The notes below the pieces were generated by a model. That model made no database searches and had not been told where the DNA came from. It was given only the letters and a program-made list of their open reading frames with translations. This document shows, in pieces, positions 52,410 through 64,000 of a DNA stretch of 64,000 bases. The DNA lies in assembly GCA_019925105.1 (NCBI GenBank), contig JAHGAU010000001.1, forward strand, positions 3,038,001 through 3,102,000. Direction: 5' to 3'. The DNA is from Niebla homalea. Lineage: Eukaryota; Ascomycota; Lecanoromycetes; Lecanorales; Ramalinaceae. Every line of letters begins with the position of its first letter. Positions within the stretch are counted from its first letter, which is position 1. Position numbers and translations under genes: made by a program.

Positions 52410-55400
52410 ATGGCACCAGCTATCCTTACTAACGGCGACAACGGTAGCCACGATGGCGGTCACTTCCCCATCTTCGGCAAACACGGCTCGACGCGCAAGC
52501 TCAACCCCCACGAGGACCTCAACTTCGAGCCCAAGCTCAAACCCAAGTCCTACCAGATCGAAGGCACACGCCCTGACTCCAAAGTCCTCTTCCTTGACGT
52601 GAATGTCCTTGACTCGACGGGCGCAGAACCGTACCGTGGCGACGTCTTCATTGAAGGGGAGCGGATCAAGCATGTCGGAAATGTACCGAATGTTGCCAAT
52701 CTTCAACAGGACCCCAAGGTTCGAGTGATTCAAGGCCGTGGCCGCACGCTGATGTCAGGTCTTGGCGACGCGCATACCCATTTTACCTGGAACAATGGCG
52801 CGCTTGACAAGCTGGGCGATGTTGGGGTGGAGGAGCATACGCTGATGACCGCCAAGTCGGCACAATGCTATCTGGACTCGGGATATACCATGTGCTTTGG
52901 TGCCGCATCAGCTAAAGATCGGTTGGACTGCGTGATCCGTGACTATATCAACGCCGGAGACATACCTGGGCCCCGATACCTCGCCAACGGGAAAGAGATG
53001 GCTGTGCGAAATGGCGAGCTTGCAGCCGGAATCACAGTCTTTGCCGACGGACCATTGGAGATGCGGGAGGTGATTCGGCATCATGTAGACATCGGTGTTG
53101 ATCAGATCAAGCTGAGTATGTCTGGAGAGGAGATCACGGAGTCAAGGTCCGCGCAGGATTCGTATTATAGTGATGCGGAGACTGCGGCATGCGTGGACGA
53201 GGCTCATCGGCATGGCATCCGGCTGTGCTCACATGCTCGCGCTCGGGACTCTGTCAAGATGTGTGTGAAACATGGGGTTGACGTGATATATCACGCGAGC
53301 TACATTGACGACGAGGGTATGGACATGCTCGAAAAAGCCAAGAGTAAGCATGTCGTAGCGCCTGGAATCAACTGGCTATGGGCGACTGTATACGAAGCGG
53401 CGCCATTTGGCTACTCTTTCGAGAAGGCCGAGCAGGTTGGGTACATGAAGGAGCTCCAGATTGCAATTCGGGCGCTGAAGGAGATGCACGAGAGGGGCAT
53501 CACGGTGCTACCGTAAGTGATGCCAACATCTTGTCCAAGGAAAGATTCATGCTAATTCATACAGGGGCGGCGACTACGGCTTTGCATGGACGCCTCACGG
53601 GACTTACGCCAGAGATCTTGAGCATTTCGTAAAACTGCTAGATTTTACCCCGATGGAGTCGATCATTGCAGCGACCGCAGGTGTTGCGAAATTGTTCATG
53701 CAGGAAAATGAGCTCGGCAAGATCGCGCCTGGATATTTTGCAGACTGCATCTTGGTCAATGGCAATCCTCTGCAGGATATTTCGATCCTTCAAGAGCACG
53801 ACAAGTTGGACGTCATCATGATCAACGGCCGACTCCACAAAGCCTCCTTCAAGGAATTCTCCAAAGCTACCGGCCAGACCGAGATCTTGGCCCCTGTGAT
53901 TCATCCAATGACCAATTTTGTTGCCTTTCAGAATGAAGAAGGCAAGCAGCGGATTGGCCATCTCAGTCTGGATGATCGCAAAATCACGCCACTCACGATG
54001 AAGTCGGGAGCGCCATTGGACAATTTGTACCAGGTGATTGAGTTGCAGAACGAAGTTGTGCCAGCTGGTGATGCAGTCTCCCTTGAAACCGTGAAGTTGC
54101 TTGCACCCATTAGCGGTCGTGATATTCTTTGCGTAGGCAAGAATTACTCGGCCCATGCAGAGGAATTCAACAATAGTGGATACGATTCAAGCGACAGGAT
54201 CGACCAACCATCACACCCCGTCATCTTTACAAAGCGCGCAACCAGCATCATTGGATCTGGCGACTCGATTCTCCCTCATCCAGCTTTCACGCAAACACTA
54301 GACTACGAAGGTGAGATTGGTGTCATCATCGGTAAATCTGGCTTTGCGATCAATGAGAAGAATGCTATGGACCACGTATGGGGCTATACCATCATCAATG
54401 ATGTCACCGCTCGCGAGAGGCAGCGTGATCACAAACAGTTCTACCTTGGCAAATCAGCAGATAGCTTTTGTCCAATGGGCCCCATCGCGGTGCCCGCTGC
54501 ACAATTACCCAGAGTCTTGACGGTTGAAACGCGCGTGAACGGACAGCAGCGACAAGTTGGGACTACTGATGATCTGATCTTCTCTGTCTCCAGTCTCGTC
54601 AAGACACTGTCAGCAGCTATCACGTTGCAGCCAGGCGATGTCGTCGCCACAGGCACACCTGCCGGCGTTGGTTTCGGTCAAAACCCGCCCTGCTTCCTCA
54701 ATCCTGGCGACACCGTCGAAATCTCCGTGACGGGCCTGGGTACACTCCGCAACACAGTCGCCGAACCCACTGCCCCTAGCAAGACCATCTCGGCCGTCGA
54801 GCACACTCCCACATCCATCCCAATCCACAACTTGAACATCACCTGCGGCGGCGCCGGCCTAACCAAAATCAACTCCAAACTTATCAACATCACCACCCTT
54901 GGCACCGGCTCCTCCCCTATCGTCTACATCCACGGTCTGGGCGGCACGATGGAATTTTACCGTCCGCTCGTCCAAGCCGCTGGCCTTCTCGACAGTGGGC
55001 CGGGCTACAAACACATCCTCTACGAGCTTGAAGGCCACGGCCAGACACCCACCTCCGCATCTTCAGAAGTCACCATGGACAGTCTTGTCGAGGACCTCAA
55101 CGGCATCTTCAATCACCCGGATTTCGAGCTGAAGTCTGGAGCGACGCTGGTGGCCCACTCACTAGGCGGTCTTGTTGCCATGAATTTCGCCCTCCAATAT
55201 CCCTCCCTTGTCAGAAAACTCGTCCTCCTCGGCCCCGGCCCCTCACCTCTCCCTGCACCAGCGGCAAAGGCAACGTACGCCCGCGCCGCCGCCGTGCGCG
55301 CCAAGGGCATGCTCGCTTCCGGCGTCGCGGAGGCCGTCAGCCAAGCTGCAACATCATCGAAGACCCAGAAGGAGAGACCCTTGGCGATGAGCATGGCTCG

Positions 55401-55671
55401 CGCCTCCCTCCTCTCTCAAGATCCCGAAGGGTACGCGAAGTGCTGCACTGCTCTCGCAGGCACCGCGGGGACAAGCTTGGAGATCGAGAAGATCAAGTGC
55501 CCGACATTGGTGGTTGCGGGGATTGATGATAAGGTGAGTAGTCCTACATGGGCCAGGGCGATTGGGGAGAGGGTCAGGGAGAGTCGAGTAGAAATGTTGG
55601 AGGGGGTGGGGCATTGGCATTGTTTTGAGGATCTGGAGGCTGTTGCTGGCCTTGTGAAGGGATTTCTTTAA
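52410..55671 (+). CDS. Tri-domain fusion: amidohydrolase, FAH-type hydrolase, alpha/beta hydrolase
   Basis: Exons 52410-53512 and 53565-55671 give 1069 residues in one frame. Residues 1 to about 460 are a metal-dependent amidohydrolase of the imidazolonepropionase type: LMSGLGDAHTHF (HxH), DQIKLSMSG with the bridging Lys, CSHARA, YHASY, and the catalytic Asp in GGDYGFAW just after the intron. Residues about 480-780 are a fumarylacetoacetate-hydrolase fold: GKNYSAHAEEF, DYEGEIGVIIGKSG (metal-binding acids), NDVTARERQRDHKQF and PGDVVATGTPAGVGF. Residues about 795-1069 are an alpha/beta hydrolase: HGLGGTMEFY, nucleophile VAHSLGG, acid in GIDDKV, His in GVGHWH. All three look catalytically complete. 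I know separate genes of these families but not this triple fusion. It suggests successive C-N or C-C and ester/lactone hydrolyses on one substrate in the cytosol; no targeting signal is seen. Confidence 0.92.
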
Positions 55672-57665
55672 TGGGGAGGTTCAGAGGCTTGTATGAAGGG
55701 ATGTGCCATGGAAGGACATGGAAGCGCGAGGGCTGATGGATGCTTTTTCATACGTTCAAGGAGTCATTGCCGCGGAGTTATGTAACTGTCTCAAGATGTT
55801 GTGCAGCACACATGAAATTTTTTGGAAACATCAGCTTGAATTGTTTCTTTTGCTTCAAGATTTTAATGTTTGGTTCACGCTGAACCCGGCTACCCTTGCT
55901 AGCCACAGTCGTTCGAACGCCCAGAAATCACTCGCGTTCGTCATCGTGGAGAACATGACACCAGTATGTTGTGCAGGAACCACCCTCTGCATCCTCAGCA
56001 CACGCTGCTTTCCCGGACGGAATCTGACCGTTCTCTAGCTTTGCTTTTTTCTTGTGTCCTCCCCTTGTCGTCTTAGAATTCAATCCTGATTGGCACTCAA
56101 ATGGTGGCGGGGCAAGCGCCGTTGAAAGAGTGTATTGCATTTGTGAATGGTTTCACCGGCGCGGGACTGTCCGCTGAATAGTTCGCCCAGGTTTCGTAGA
56201 CACCATCGCCAGAAAGTTGCGCACAGATTGGTCGCCCTGCGGGAATCTCATCATTTCCCAGCTTTGTCCTCTTCTTAGATCTCGATTTCCTGAGGGGAAA
56301 TGCCTGCACAAGGCAATGTCGCTTCGTACATCGAGAGGCTGTGAATGGGGAAGGAGTAGCTTGGGAGTACCACAGTCAATTGACTGAAGGTTGATTTTGA
56401 TCTCATCGTCTTTGTCTATCTATTCATTGGACACACGTAGAGCAGGGCTGCGGTGATCGGTGACCCATTCACACTGCGTCTTTGAATTTTTTCAGTAAGT
56501 GGGTTTGGAGGTCCATTGTCACGGCAAACATGATGTTGATATAACACAAATTTGCTCTCAAGCGTCGATAATATTCTAGATCGTGCCATAGCGTTTGAAC
56601 ACAAATAAGCAGGTTGGAGCTGACCTGAAAAACACCACTACTGGAATGACAAAAGGTAGGAAGAGAACTGCAAGCAAAGAGGCCTTGCAATCTGAAGCAT
56701 GACATAATCTCTACACGAGCAAGACGGTTACCACGTATCGTAGCGAGCATCGTGATATTGAGATTCCCGACGCCATTTTAAGGAATCAAATCAAGCATAT
56801 GCGCAATTTCCAGGTAATTGTCGAAGCCAAAGACCTCCGCAATCTAACAGATACCCAGTTTTGCTACCTGGGCGCACTCTTACGAATCAGATTGGTGACA
56901 CATTGGAGAGAATGAAAGATGCGCAACCTTCGACCTTCTCCTTGCTCTACCCAAAACCCTCGCTGCAGCTGCCGAAAGCCGTGTAGGGAAATTGACAAGG
57001 CTTGTCCTGCAAGGGTATCATACAGAGATTCCCTGTCCGATTATCAATGATGGCGAAATAAAACCTCAAGCCTCTTTGCGTGGTGTTGTAACGCAGCCCA
57101 GGTACGATGAAGAGACAATCCTGGTCCCATGAATTGAGTGATAAGGTTCGGGTGAGGGATAAGAGTGTGATGACCATGTACATGAAGTTGCTGGCGAACA
57201 GACACAAGGAGGCTGTTGGTCCGAACAGATGGACGGGGGATGGATAGAAGGACATTGGTGGAGAGGCAATCTGGTCTGGAACTGCAGAAGTCCATCCTTG
57301 GGGCAGTTTGCCGCATGGGAATGCGAGAAACAGAGCGGACAGCAGCGGAACCGAGGCATGTGGTAGTTGATGGCAAGAACGTGAAGCCGGGCATACTAGT
57401 ATTGTACCTGCTAGTAGTGATATCCTGCAGGAGTACTTAAAGCTTGAGGCTCAGGTCATGAAGCCGGAAAGAAACGCGTGAGCTATGCCCTTTTGCGAAC
57501 CTTATGTTATCGTGGCCTGCGCAAGAGAACGCATAAAGAAAAGTCTCACAGCAGACGGTCTGCATCGTATCATGCTTTGTATTCTGATCTATTCTAATTG
57601 TCTTACTCAAACATCGTCAAACTGTGCTTCCTAGCGTGGGAAACTCCAGCTCTCAAGCGGAAATC
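55672..57665. other. Intergenic region between the fusion gene and the NR-PKS, with weak small-protein signals
   Basis: About 2 kb. On the minus strand two short frames (56097-56309 and 55928-56140) share a peptide pattern (KKRTKLGNDEIPAGRPICA versus HKKKAKLENGQIPSGKAACA), possibly an old duplication. Around 56947-57395 minus, a frame with NFMYMVITLLSL and a Cys-containing tail ending CSEGFG could be part of a small secreted protein, but no start or splicing could be fixed. Neither is called as a gene. Confidence 0.3.
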
Positions 57666-60600
57666 CTAATGAATGAACCCAATCTCTTTCCAGATGTGGA
57701 CATATTTTCTTACCACTTCCTCACTTACCGGGCCTACCGCAGCAAGCGTCTTCGAATGCTCGACAGCCTTCTTGGTATCTAGCACAAGCCCGCCGCAGGA
57801 CATGCGTAGATAATTGCTATCCAAGAACTCCAGCAGTGTGGCTGCCGGGTTATTCCGCTGCGGTGCCTTTCGCACACGTTCGACCCACTCGTTGAAGGGG
57901 ATTAGATTTGGAATTCCCAGTGCGTCGGAGAGGATAGCATTCATCTCACTCCACGGCTGACCGACGGGGTTCTCGATGTGGTAGATCGGGTAGAGTGGAT
58001 GATCTGAGAGGATTATGTCCGAAAGGCTGGCTGCAATGTCGTTGACGGGGGTCCAGTAGACTTTGCCGCCTACATCGGGCAAGGCGTTCAAGGTCTGGGA
58101 AGACTTGACCAGAAAGCCAAAGTGTTCCATTGGGTTCCAATAACCGCTGGTCTTGGAGCCAGCGATTTGCCCCAGGCGGACGGCCGTGGTGCGGAAACGG
58201 TTGGGGTGCTTGTGGAGTGTCTCGTCGAGCATTCTTTCGCAGCCCCATTTGGCGTCTCCATAGCCATTAGGTAGCACGGTGTCGATGTCGACTCTAACCT
58301 CAGGGACCATGGTCTTTTCTGCGCCGTTGCCCAGACCATAGTGGCCCACGACCCCGATGGATGATACCAATTGAAAGGTGAACTTGAACTCCTCGGTACG
58401 CCGGGATGTGACGTCGGATGCAAAGTCAACCAGATTACGCATTACCTGAAATTGCGACTCGAAGCCGGCAAGGGCGCGCTTGGCGCTCATCGGCCATGCA
58501 TTATGTATGAGGTGGGTAACGGACGATACTAGGCCCTCGTATTCAGCACTTGAAAGGCCCAGCATTGACTTTGAGCAATCAGTTTGTAAAACCATAAGCT
58601 TGGGCCTTATAGTGTCGAAAGTTCGAATGCCCTTCTCCCTCATAGCTTTCTGTTGGCGTACGTAAGGCTCTGTCCTGTGCGTGCGGTTCAGGCACACGAC
58701 TGTCTTCACGTTGGACATTTGCGCGATTAGGTCGACTAGGTGGCTTCCTAGACCTCCAGTCGCGCCCGTTATCAGAACCACCTTCGCATTATCACTCAAG
58801 GTAGCAATTGAAGACGAAGTTGGTGGGGCCGAGAAGCCGGCAGTATACTTTGTCACATAATCGTCGACCGCCTTCTTGCGAGCTGCAAGGGCAGCTGTCT
58901 CCTGCTCGGATCGTACTGGCATGACTTCTTGTTTGAAACCCAATTCCCCAGTCGTAGCAGCTGAAGCCGAAACATCCTCAATGTCTGCCAGCGATGTGGT
59001 CGGATGATTTGCATTCGTATCTCCGCATAGCAATTGTCTTAGATCAGCCACTGTTGGGCAATCAAGGAAGAGAGTCTCGTGTTGAATGTCAAGCTGAAGC
59101 TCATCGCGCAGTCGACTGACGATGACGAGCGACAGGAGAGAGTCAACTCCAGAGTCAGCGAAGTCGGTGTCGTCGGTAAGATCTTCTATAGCCACTCCGC
59201 TCTCTTCCGAGATGATCGCCAAAGCACGCTGAAAATCGGCCTTCAGAGCAAAGGGACCTTCTTCGCTGGAGGGTGAAGTTACTCCGGTAGATTCGGTCTC
59301 ACGCGCTGAATCGCTAGAGCTTCCAGTGGCATCATCCTCAGATCCTCCTAGAAATTCCTTGAGGTCGCGGACTGTGGGGCAATCGTAGAACAAGGAATTA
59401 AAGTCAAAGTCGAGCCCAAGCTCCTCCTTGAACCGAGCGGAGATGGTCAGACTCATAAGGGAATCGATTCCAACCTCAGTGAAGTCTGTGCCATCAGACA
59501 GATCCGTCAATGCGAGGCCGCTCTCCTCGGCTATGATTGACAAGGCCCCGGTGATCTTCGAGTCTTGAGGGGGCCCACTCTTCGGACCAGGAGCCATTGC
59601 AGAGCTTGCGGAAGGAGCGGATCCTGCGGTAATAGGGTGTTTCTTCGGTGATCCTTGCTGTGTTTTGCTACCGCTTTCAATTGACAGAATGACCTTCAGG
59701 ACCCGTCGTGGAACGCCTTGGATCTAGAACACATCGTCAGGACATGATCTTACCTTTCAGCAACACATGAGATGGACGTACCGCAATCTGTCCAAAGAAC
59801 GCCACGACTTTCTCGCCGTCGAAGATAACAACATCGCCATGCCAAATTTTGTCCTGGCCTTCGACCATGCGGGTATACGTAGTATATGTTTTGTCGAAAT
59901 CCATAGGCTCGAACATCTGAAAAGATCCCCAGCCGTGATTCATGAAGACCTCGACATCCAGGTCAGTGCTGTCATTGCAATTCATGGTGAATCCGCATGA
60001 CTGCGTAAGAGAATCAATTAGGGCTGGATGAGTGTGAAAGTCGCCACCTCTTCTCACAGTGCCAAAGCTTAGACTACTCGAGGCTTCGAGTGTCTTGCTA
60101 TTGAGCACTATCTCATCTATCGCGCGATAGTCGTCATGGAAACGTGCTAGCGGCCGAATTGCGCGATACACCATTGGGCGGTTGAAACGAGCAGTATCAC
60201 CCGTGGGGATCCCTTCTCGCAGGCTTTGTATCTTTTGCTTCACAACGACAGCCTCATTCTGGAGCGACTCCCGGAGGCTTCTGTCCTGGAAGCGGACAAC
60301 ACATCGCGAGTGCTCTTGTAGTTTCTGCTGATTCTGCGTGACTTTTCATTAGCCTATTTTACAACAAGAAATTTCCAAGTAGACAGAATGCATTGCTTAC
60401 ATCGAATGACATGAATCGTATTGCCGCTGTATTGGACGACCAGTCCACCTCAGTGTGGGCTTGTAGAAGCTGCTGCGTAGCGCCAGTCTTCAGGATGAGC
60501 GCCTTTGAGATGGTCATGTCTGAAATGTCCACAAGATTCTGCTGTTGCTCGGGCTGATAACACTCGAGTAGGTACTTGCCCAGGCTCAACGCAATATCTG

Positions 60601-63600
60601 CATAGACTGACGGAGTACAAAGTGGGATCCCGTCGACCTCGTGCCCCTGCACCAGCGGACTAAGATCTTTCCGGGCAATGTCAGCCTCAACAATAAGGTG
60701 AGCTTTTCGCGAATCACCAGTCTCTTCGACGATCCTGTGAATCGTCGTACTTTCAAGCTTCGAAGCATTACTGATCACCAGTGGCGCATCACCTTTGCGC
60801 AATGACCAGTCATTTACGTACTGGATCCAGTATTGTTTCAAGTCCCAACTGTATGCGGGCAAAGCCAGAACTTGGTGGGAGGCCTTGAAATCCAGGTGAT
60901 ACTTGGACCAGCTGATATCAGCACCTGCTTCGTAGAGATTCTTCAGCGTCAAGGCCAGGGTCTGGTAGGTCGATCGACCCCGCTGTAATGAAGCGAGCGA
61001 TGTCGTCTGTGGACCCAGCACTGCCTTGACCATTGCTGAGATAGCTGGATGCGGACCAATCTCTAGCATTGTGGTCTGTTCAGTGATCACCTGCTCGTCG
61101 CGTGCTGTTAGAAGTGCTTGAAGCATATTGACGGGCTCACGGGAATGCCGAGCTAGGTAACTAGGTCCTAAGCTGCCATTCTCTCTGATGACACTTCCGT
61201 CCAACGGGCAGAGCAACGGAATTCGCGGCCGATGGTATGTCACGACACTCGCCAATGTTTCAAAGTCTTCTAGCATAAGGTCGATCTGAGAGGAGTGGAA
61301 AGCATAAGGGACATGCAACTCTATTGTCTTAACGCCCGCATCTGCCAGCCGTTCTTTAAAAAGTGAAACGTCCTCGTTTGGCCCAGCCAGGACCGTCTCG
61401 ATGGGTGAGTTGATGCAAGCAATCTCATACTGTGTGTCTTTCAGGGCGTTTGCAACCTCACTGACTGACGCCTTCACCACGAGCATCTTATGAGTGTTTC
61501 GAGTACACAAATCCTGGAGCAGTCTGGCTCTGGTACCGACAAGGTAGACAGTATCTGCATCTGACAAGACGCCAGCGACATTCAGAGCGGCATATTCACC
61601 CAGGCTATGTCCAACCACAGCGGTGGGAGTGATGTTCCACGACGCCCACAATTTAGCAAGCGCAAGCTGCATGCAGGCGCTTGCCAGTTGGACAACGATA
61701 GGCTCAAAGATACCTACATCTTGTTCATCAGACTGTATGACTGGCAGCATAGAAGGAAAGCCTAAAGCCTGTCCAATGCGATCCAGTCGAAGCATTTCTG
61801 TGTGGAAAAGGGAGAAATTGTCAAAGAGCGACTTCCCCATCCCAGGATACTGTGCACCTTGGCCTGTGAAGGTAAAAAGAATCTTTGGGATGCTCTTCGC
61901 TCTGGTCATTCCAGTATTGTCTTGTATAGCTTTTTCGATTTGTGCAGATATCTCTTGAATGCTTGAACCAATGAACAAGATGCGATGTTGATGATGCATA
62001 CGCCGCGCTGTTGTCGTGTAGGATAGTTTGCCAACAAGAACATCATCAGTCTGTTGCAGGAAGCTGAGCGTAGATTTAAGGTTGCCTTGCAAAGAGACGC
62101 CATTTTTGGCTGAGACAGCTACAAGATGGTGACTCCGCGGATCAGGAGCTACATTTGAAGACTTGAGCCTGGGAGCATCTTCAAGCAACAAGGCGGAATT
62201 GCCACCTGCGGCACTGAAGTTGTTGACGAAGACTCGTCTAGGCTGCGAAGGATCGGAGCTCCTTTCCCATAAGGTCGGCTCTAAGGCGATGTTGACATTT
62301 CGTTCCTGTAGATCGAGGGGAAATTTATGGTTGATCTTTGTCTTGATTCCACAATGCGGCACGATGGTGTTCTTCTGCATCATCAACAAAACTTTGATAA
62401 GGCTAGAGACACCAGACGCAGCTTCACCATGTCCGATATTGGCCTTTGCAGATCCCAGATATAAAGCCTCACTCCGGCGCTTCTTGACCTGATCAAGGGA
62501 CGGTGCGAAGGTTTCGAGAGTACTGGACATCTCCCCAGCATCGCCAGCTTGAGTGCCGGTCCCATGCATTTCCACGTATGTGACAGTATAGGGATCCACA
62601 GCGCCTTGATTCAGAATCTTGTTGAAGACGGCACGCTGAGCTCCGACATGTGGACGGGTTATCGACTCTGACTCGGCAGAATGATTGGTGGAGGCACCAA
62701 GGATAACGCCCAGGATCGGGTCGTTGTCGGCAACAGCATCATCAAGACGCTTAACAATGACCGTTCCAATGCCTTCTCCACGGCAATAGCCGTCAGCTTC
62801 GTCGTCAAAAGTCTTACAATTCCCCGTTCGTGAAAGAAAATGGCCTCTATCGAGACCTGCGGTAAAGTCCGGGTTCGTCAGCACATTGGTCCCGCCCGCG
62901 ATCGCGGTATCGATGTCACCTCGCCAGAGTGAATTACACGCAAGGTGAATACCAGCGAGACTCGATGAACAGGCCGTATCGACTGCGAAACTTGGCCCGC
63001 TGAAGTTGAAACAGTAATTGATACGTCCCGGTATGAACGCTCGATTGCCTCCCGGGATGAAATAGGTATCAACATTTTGTGCGCTGTTTGTCTCCATCCA
63101 ATCATTGCTGGTGACTCCGTAGAAGACGCCAACACGGTCGCGTCTAGTCGATGGGGTCATATCCGGAACAATACCAGCTTGCTCGATTGCTTCGTAAGCT
63201 GTCATTAAAGCAAGCCGTTGTGCAGGATCGATTTGCGGCGCTTCTCGAGGTGAAATATTGAAGAAGCGGGCGTCAAATTCGGCTGGGTCATCGAGCCAAC
63301 AGCCGTAGGGAGTTGCGCTCGTATTTTTTCGGGATCCCGTGGGATCTACGTGTGTTTTGACATCCCAATGGAGCGCCGGGGCAGGCTTGTGGACATCCAA
63401 GCCTTGGTACAAGAGGTTCCAGAAGGCCTCGTTGTCCTTGGCGCCGGGGAACCTTCCAGACATGCCGATAATGGCAAGCTTCGGCTGACTTGGCCTGGAG
63501 GCCAACACATCTTCAGGGATGGAAGTTGTGTTACTGGTTCCTGAGGGCGACAATAGAGAGCGCAGCGATGTCTGTTTGAGAGCTGTGTAAATGAGCTGAT

Positions 63601-64000
63601 CAGCTTTTGTTCCGATGGGCACAACAGTGAATCTCTGGGAGCCTGATTTGTGGAGACAGATTTGCAATTCCTCGAGGATGCTACTCCAGCGAATTGGTCT
63701 CAGCAATATCTGTCCGAGGGCATCTTTCAACAGCGACTCAAAGTTGCCACCCTCCACTGAGGGCCCCGCGCTTGATAACACAGGGACTTGATTTGTATGC
63801 GCATGAGCCCGGTCGAGGATGAGCTCTCGGATTATGTCATCTACATCATCGTCAGAGTATAGATGGGGGGCATGGAATGGTCCGTGAATCCCATCGATAT
63901 GAAACTTTTTCAGACCGAGATCTTTGAAATTGGTGGAATTCGTAATCTCTTCTAGCGAGGAAGGCGGGCCACTTAGCGTTATGCCGCTTGGAGTATGGGC
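57666..64000 (-). CDS. Non-reducing polyketide synthase, SAT-KS-AT-PT-ACP-ACP-R, N-terminus off the right edge
   Basis: Minus strand exons 64000-60401, 60333-59782 and 59723-57666 (introns 60334-60400 and 59724-59781) give 2069 visible codons. The start lies beyond 64000. Domains in order: the end of the SAT (GITLSGPPSSLEE, and GPFHAPHLY with the SAT His); KS from about 63481 with DTACSSS, EMHGTGTQAGD and NIGHGEAASG; AT from about 61890 with FTGQGAQYPGMG and GHSLGEYAA; product template with VQGHEVDGIP (His) and PALIDSLTQ (Asp); two ACPs with VGIDSLMSL (near 59460) and SGVDSLLSL (near 59145), joined by a Ser/Thr/Glu linker; terminal reductase with LITGATGGLGSHL (near 58760-58790), SSIGVVGHY and the YGDAK active site (near 58250). 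There is no C-methyltransferase and no thioesterase. The known logic of the class is that the PT folds the chain into an aromatic ring system and the R domain releases an aldehyde. All catalytic residues look intact. Confidence 0.95.

Overview
The window is nuclear DNA of a filamentous ascomycete (Pezizomycotina). The evidence is genes with short GT..AG introns (about 45-160 bp) carrying CTAAC/CTGAC-type branch sites, modular iterative polyketide synthases, Zn2Cys6 regulators, an RTA1 protein, a SesA/NB-ARC/TPR NLR and TRI12-type transporters. I cannot name the genus. No rRNA, tRNA or CRISPR was recognised.

Layout. (1) 2-9.3 kb: the 3' part of a highly reducing PKS (AT-DH-CMeT-ER-KR-ACP visible, KS off the left edge), followed on the same strand by a class A FAD monooxygenase. 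(2) 10.7-13.6 kb: an intact NLR-type gene. (3) 15.1-15.6 kb: a small 8-cysteine secreted protein. (4) 15.6-22.2 kb: a gene-poor stretch with a degraded secreted-protein gene, a composite satellite framed by inverted CTCA/TGAG tracts, and a five-part small gene in which an in-frame TAG precedes a CCCH zinc-finger tail. (5) 22.8-26.7 kb: an intact RTA1-like membrane protein and a Zn2Cys6 regulator. (6) 28.9-30.8 kb: a CYP52-like P450 pseudogene. (7) 33.8-35.6 kb: an intact three-exon secreted protein. (8) 36.5-51.4 kb: a pseudogene field with two TRI12-type transporters, an amidohydrolase piece, a 3-hydroxyisobutyrate-dehydrogenase-like gene, an alpha/beta hydrolase, a four-carbon-acid-sugar-kinase-like gene, a Zn2Cys6 regulator and a decarboxylase-type amidohydrolase, with one intact P450 (38.3 kb) and one small Dabb gene among them. 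(9) 51.4-55.7 kb: an intact cytochrome b5 protein and, divergently, an intact 1069-residue fusion of amidohydrolase, fumarylacetoacetate-hydrolase-type and alpha/beta-hydrolase domains. (10) 57.7-64 kb: a non-reducing PKS on the minus strand (SAT-KS-AT-PT-ACP-ACP-R), whose SAT N-terminus runs off the right edge.

How it may work together. The two ends look like the edges of two polyketide clusters, and their partner genes probably lie outside the window. The reductive terminus of the right-hand PKS predicts an aromatic aldehyde product. The centre reads as one or more small-molecule catabolic clusters (regulator, efflux pump, dehydrogenase, sugar-acid kinase, hydrolases, decarboxylase) that have mostly decayed. 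The tri-domain fusion gene is the striking survivor: a broken copy of the end of its first domain and a broken relative of its third domain lie about 10 kb away. All functional statements rest on motif reading alone. Exon joins were chosen by splice consensus, frame and family fit, and each spliced length was checked for divisibility by three.
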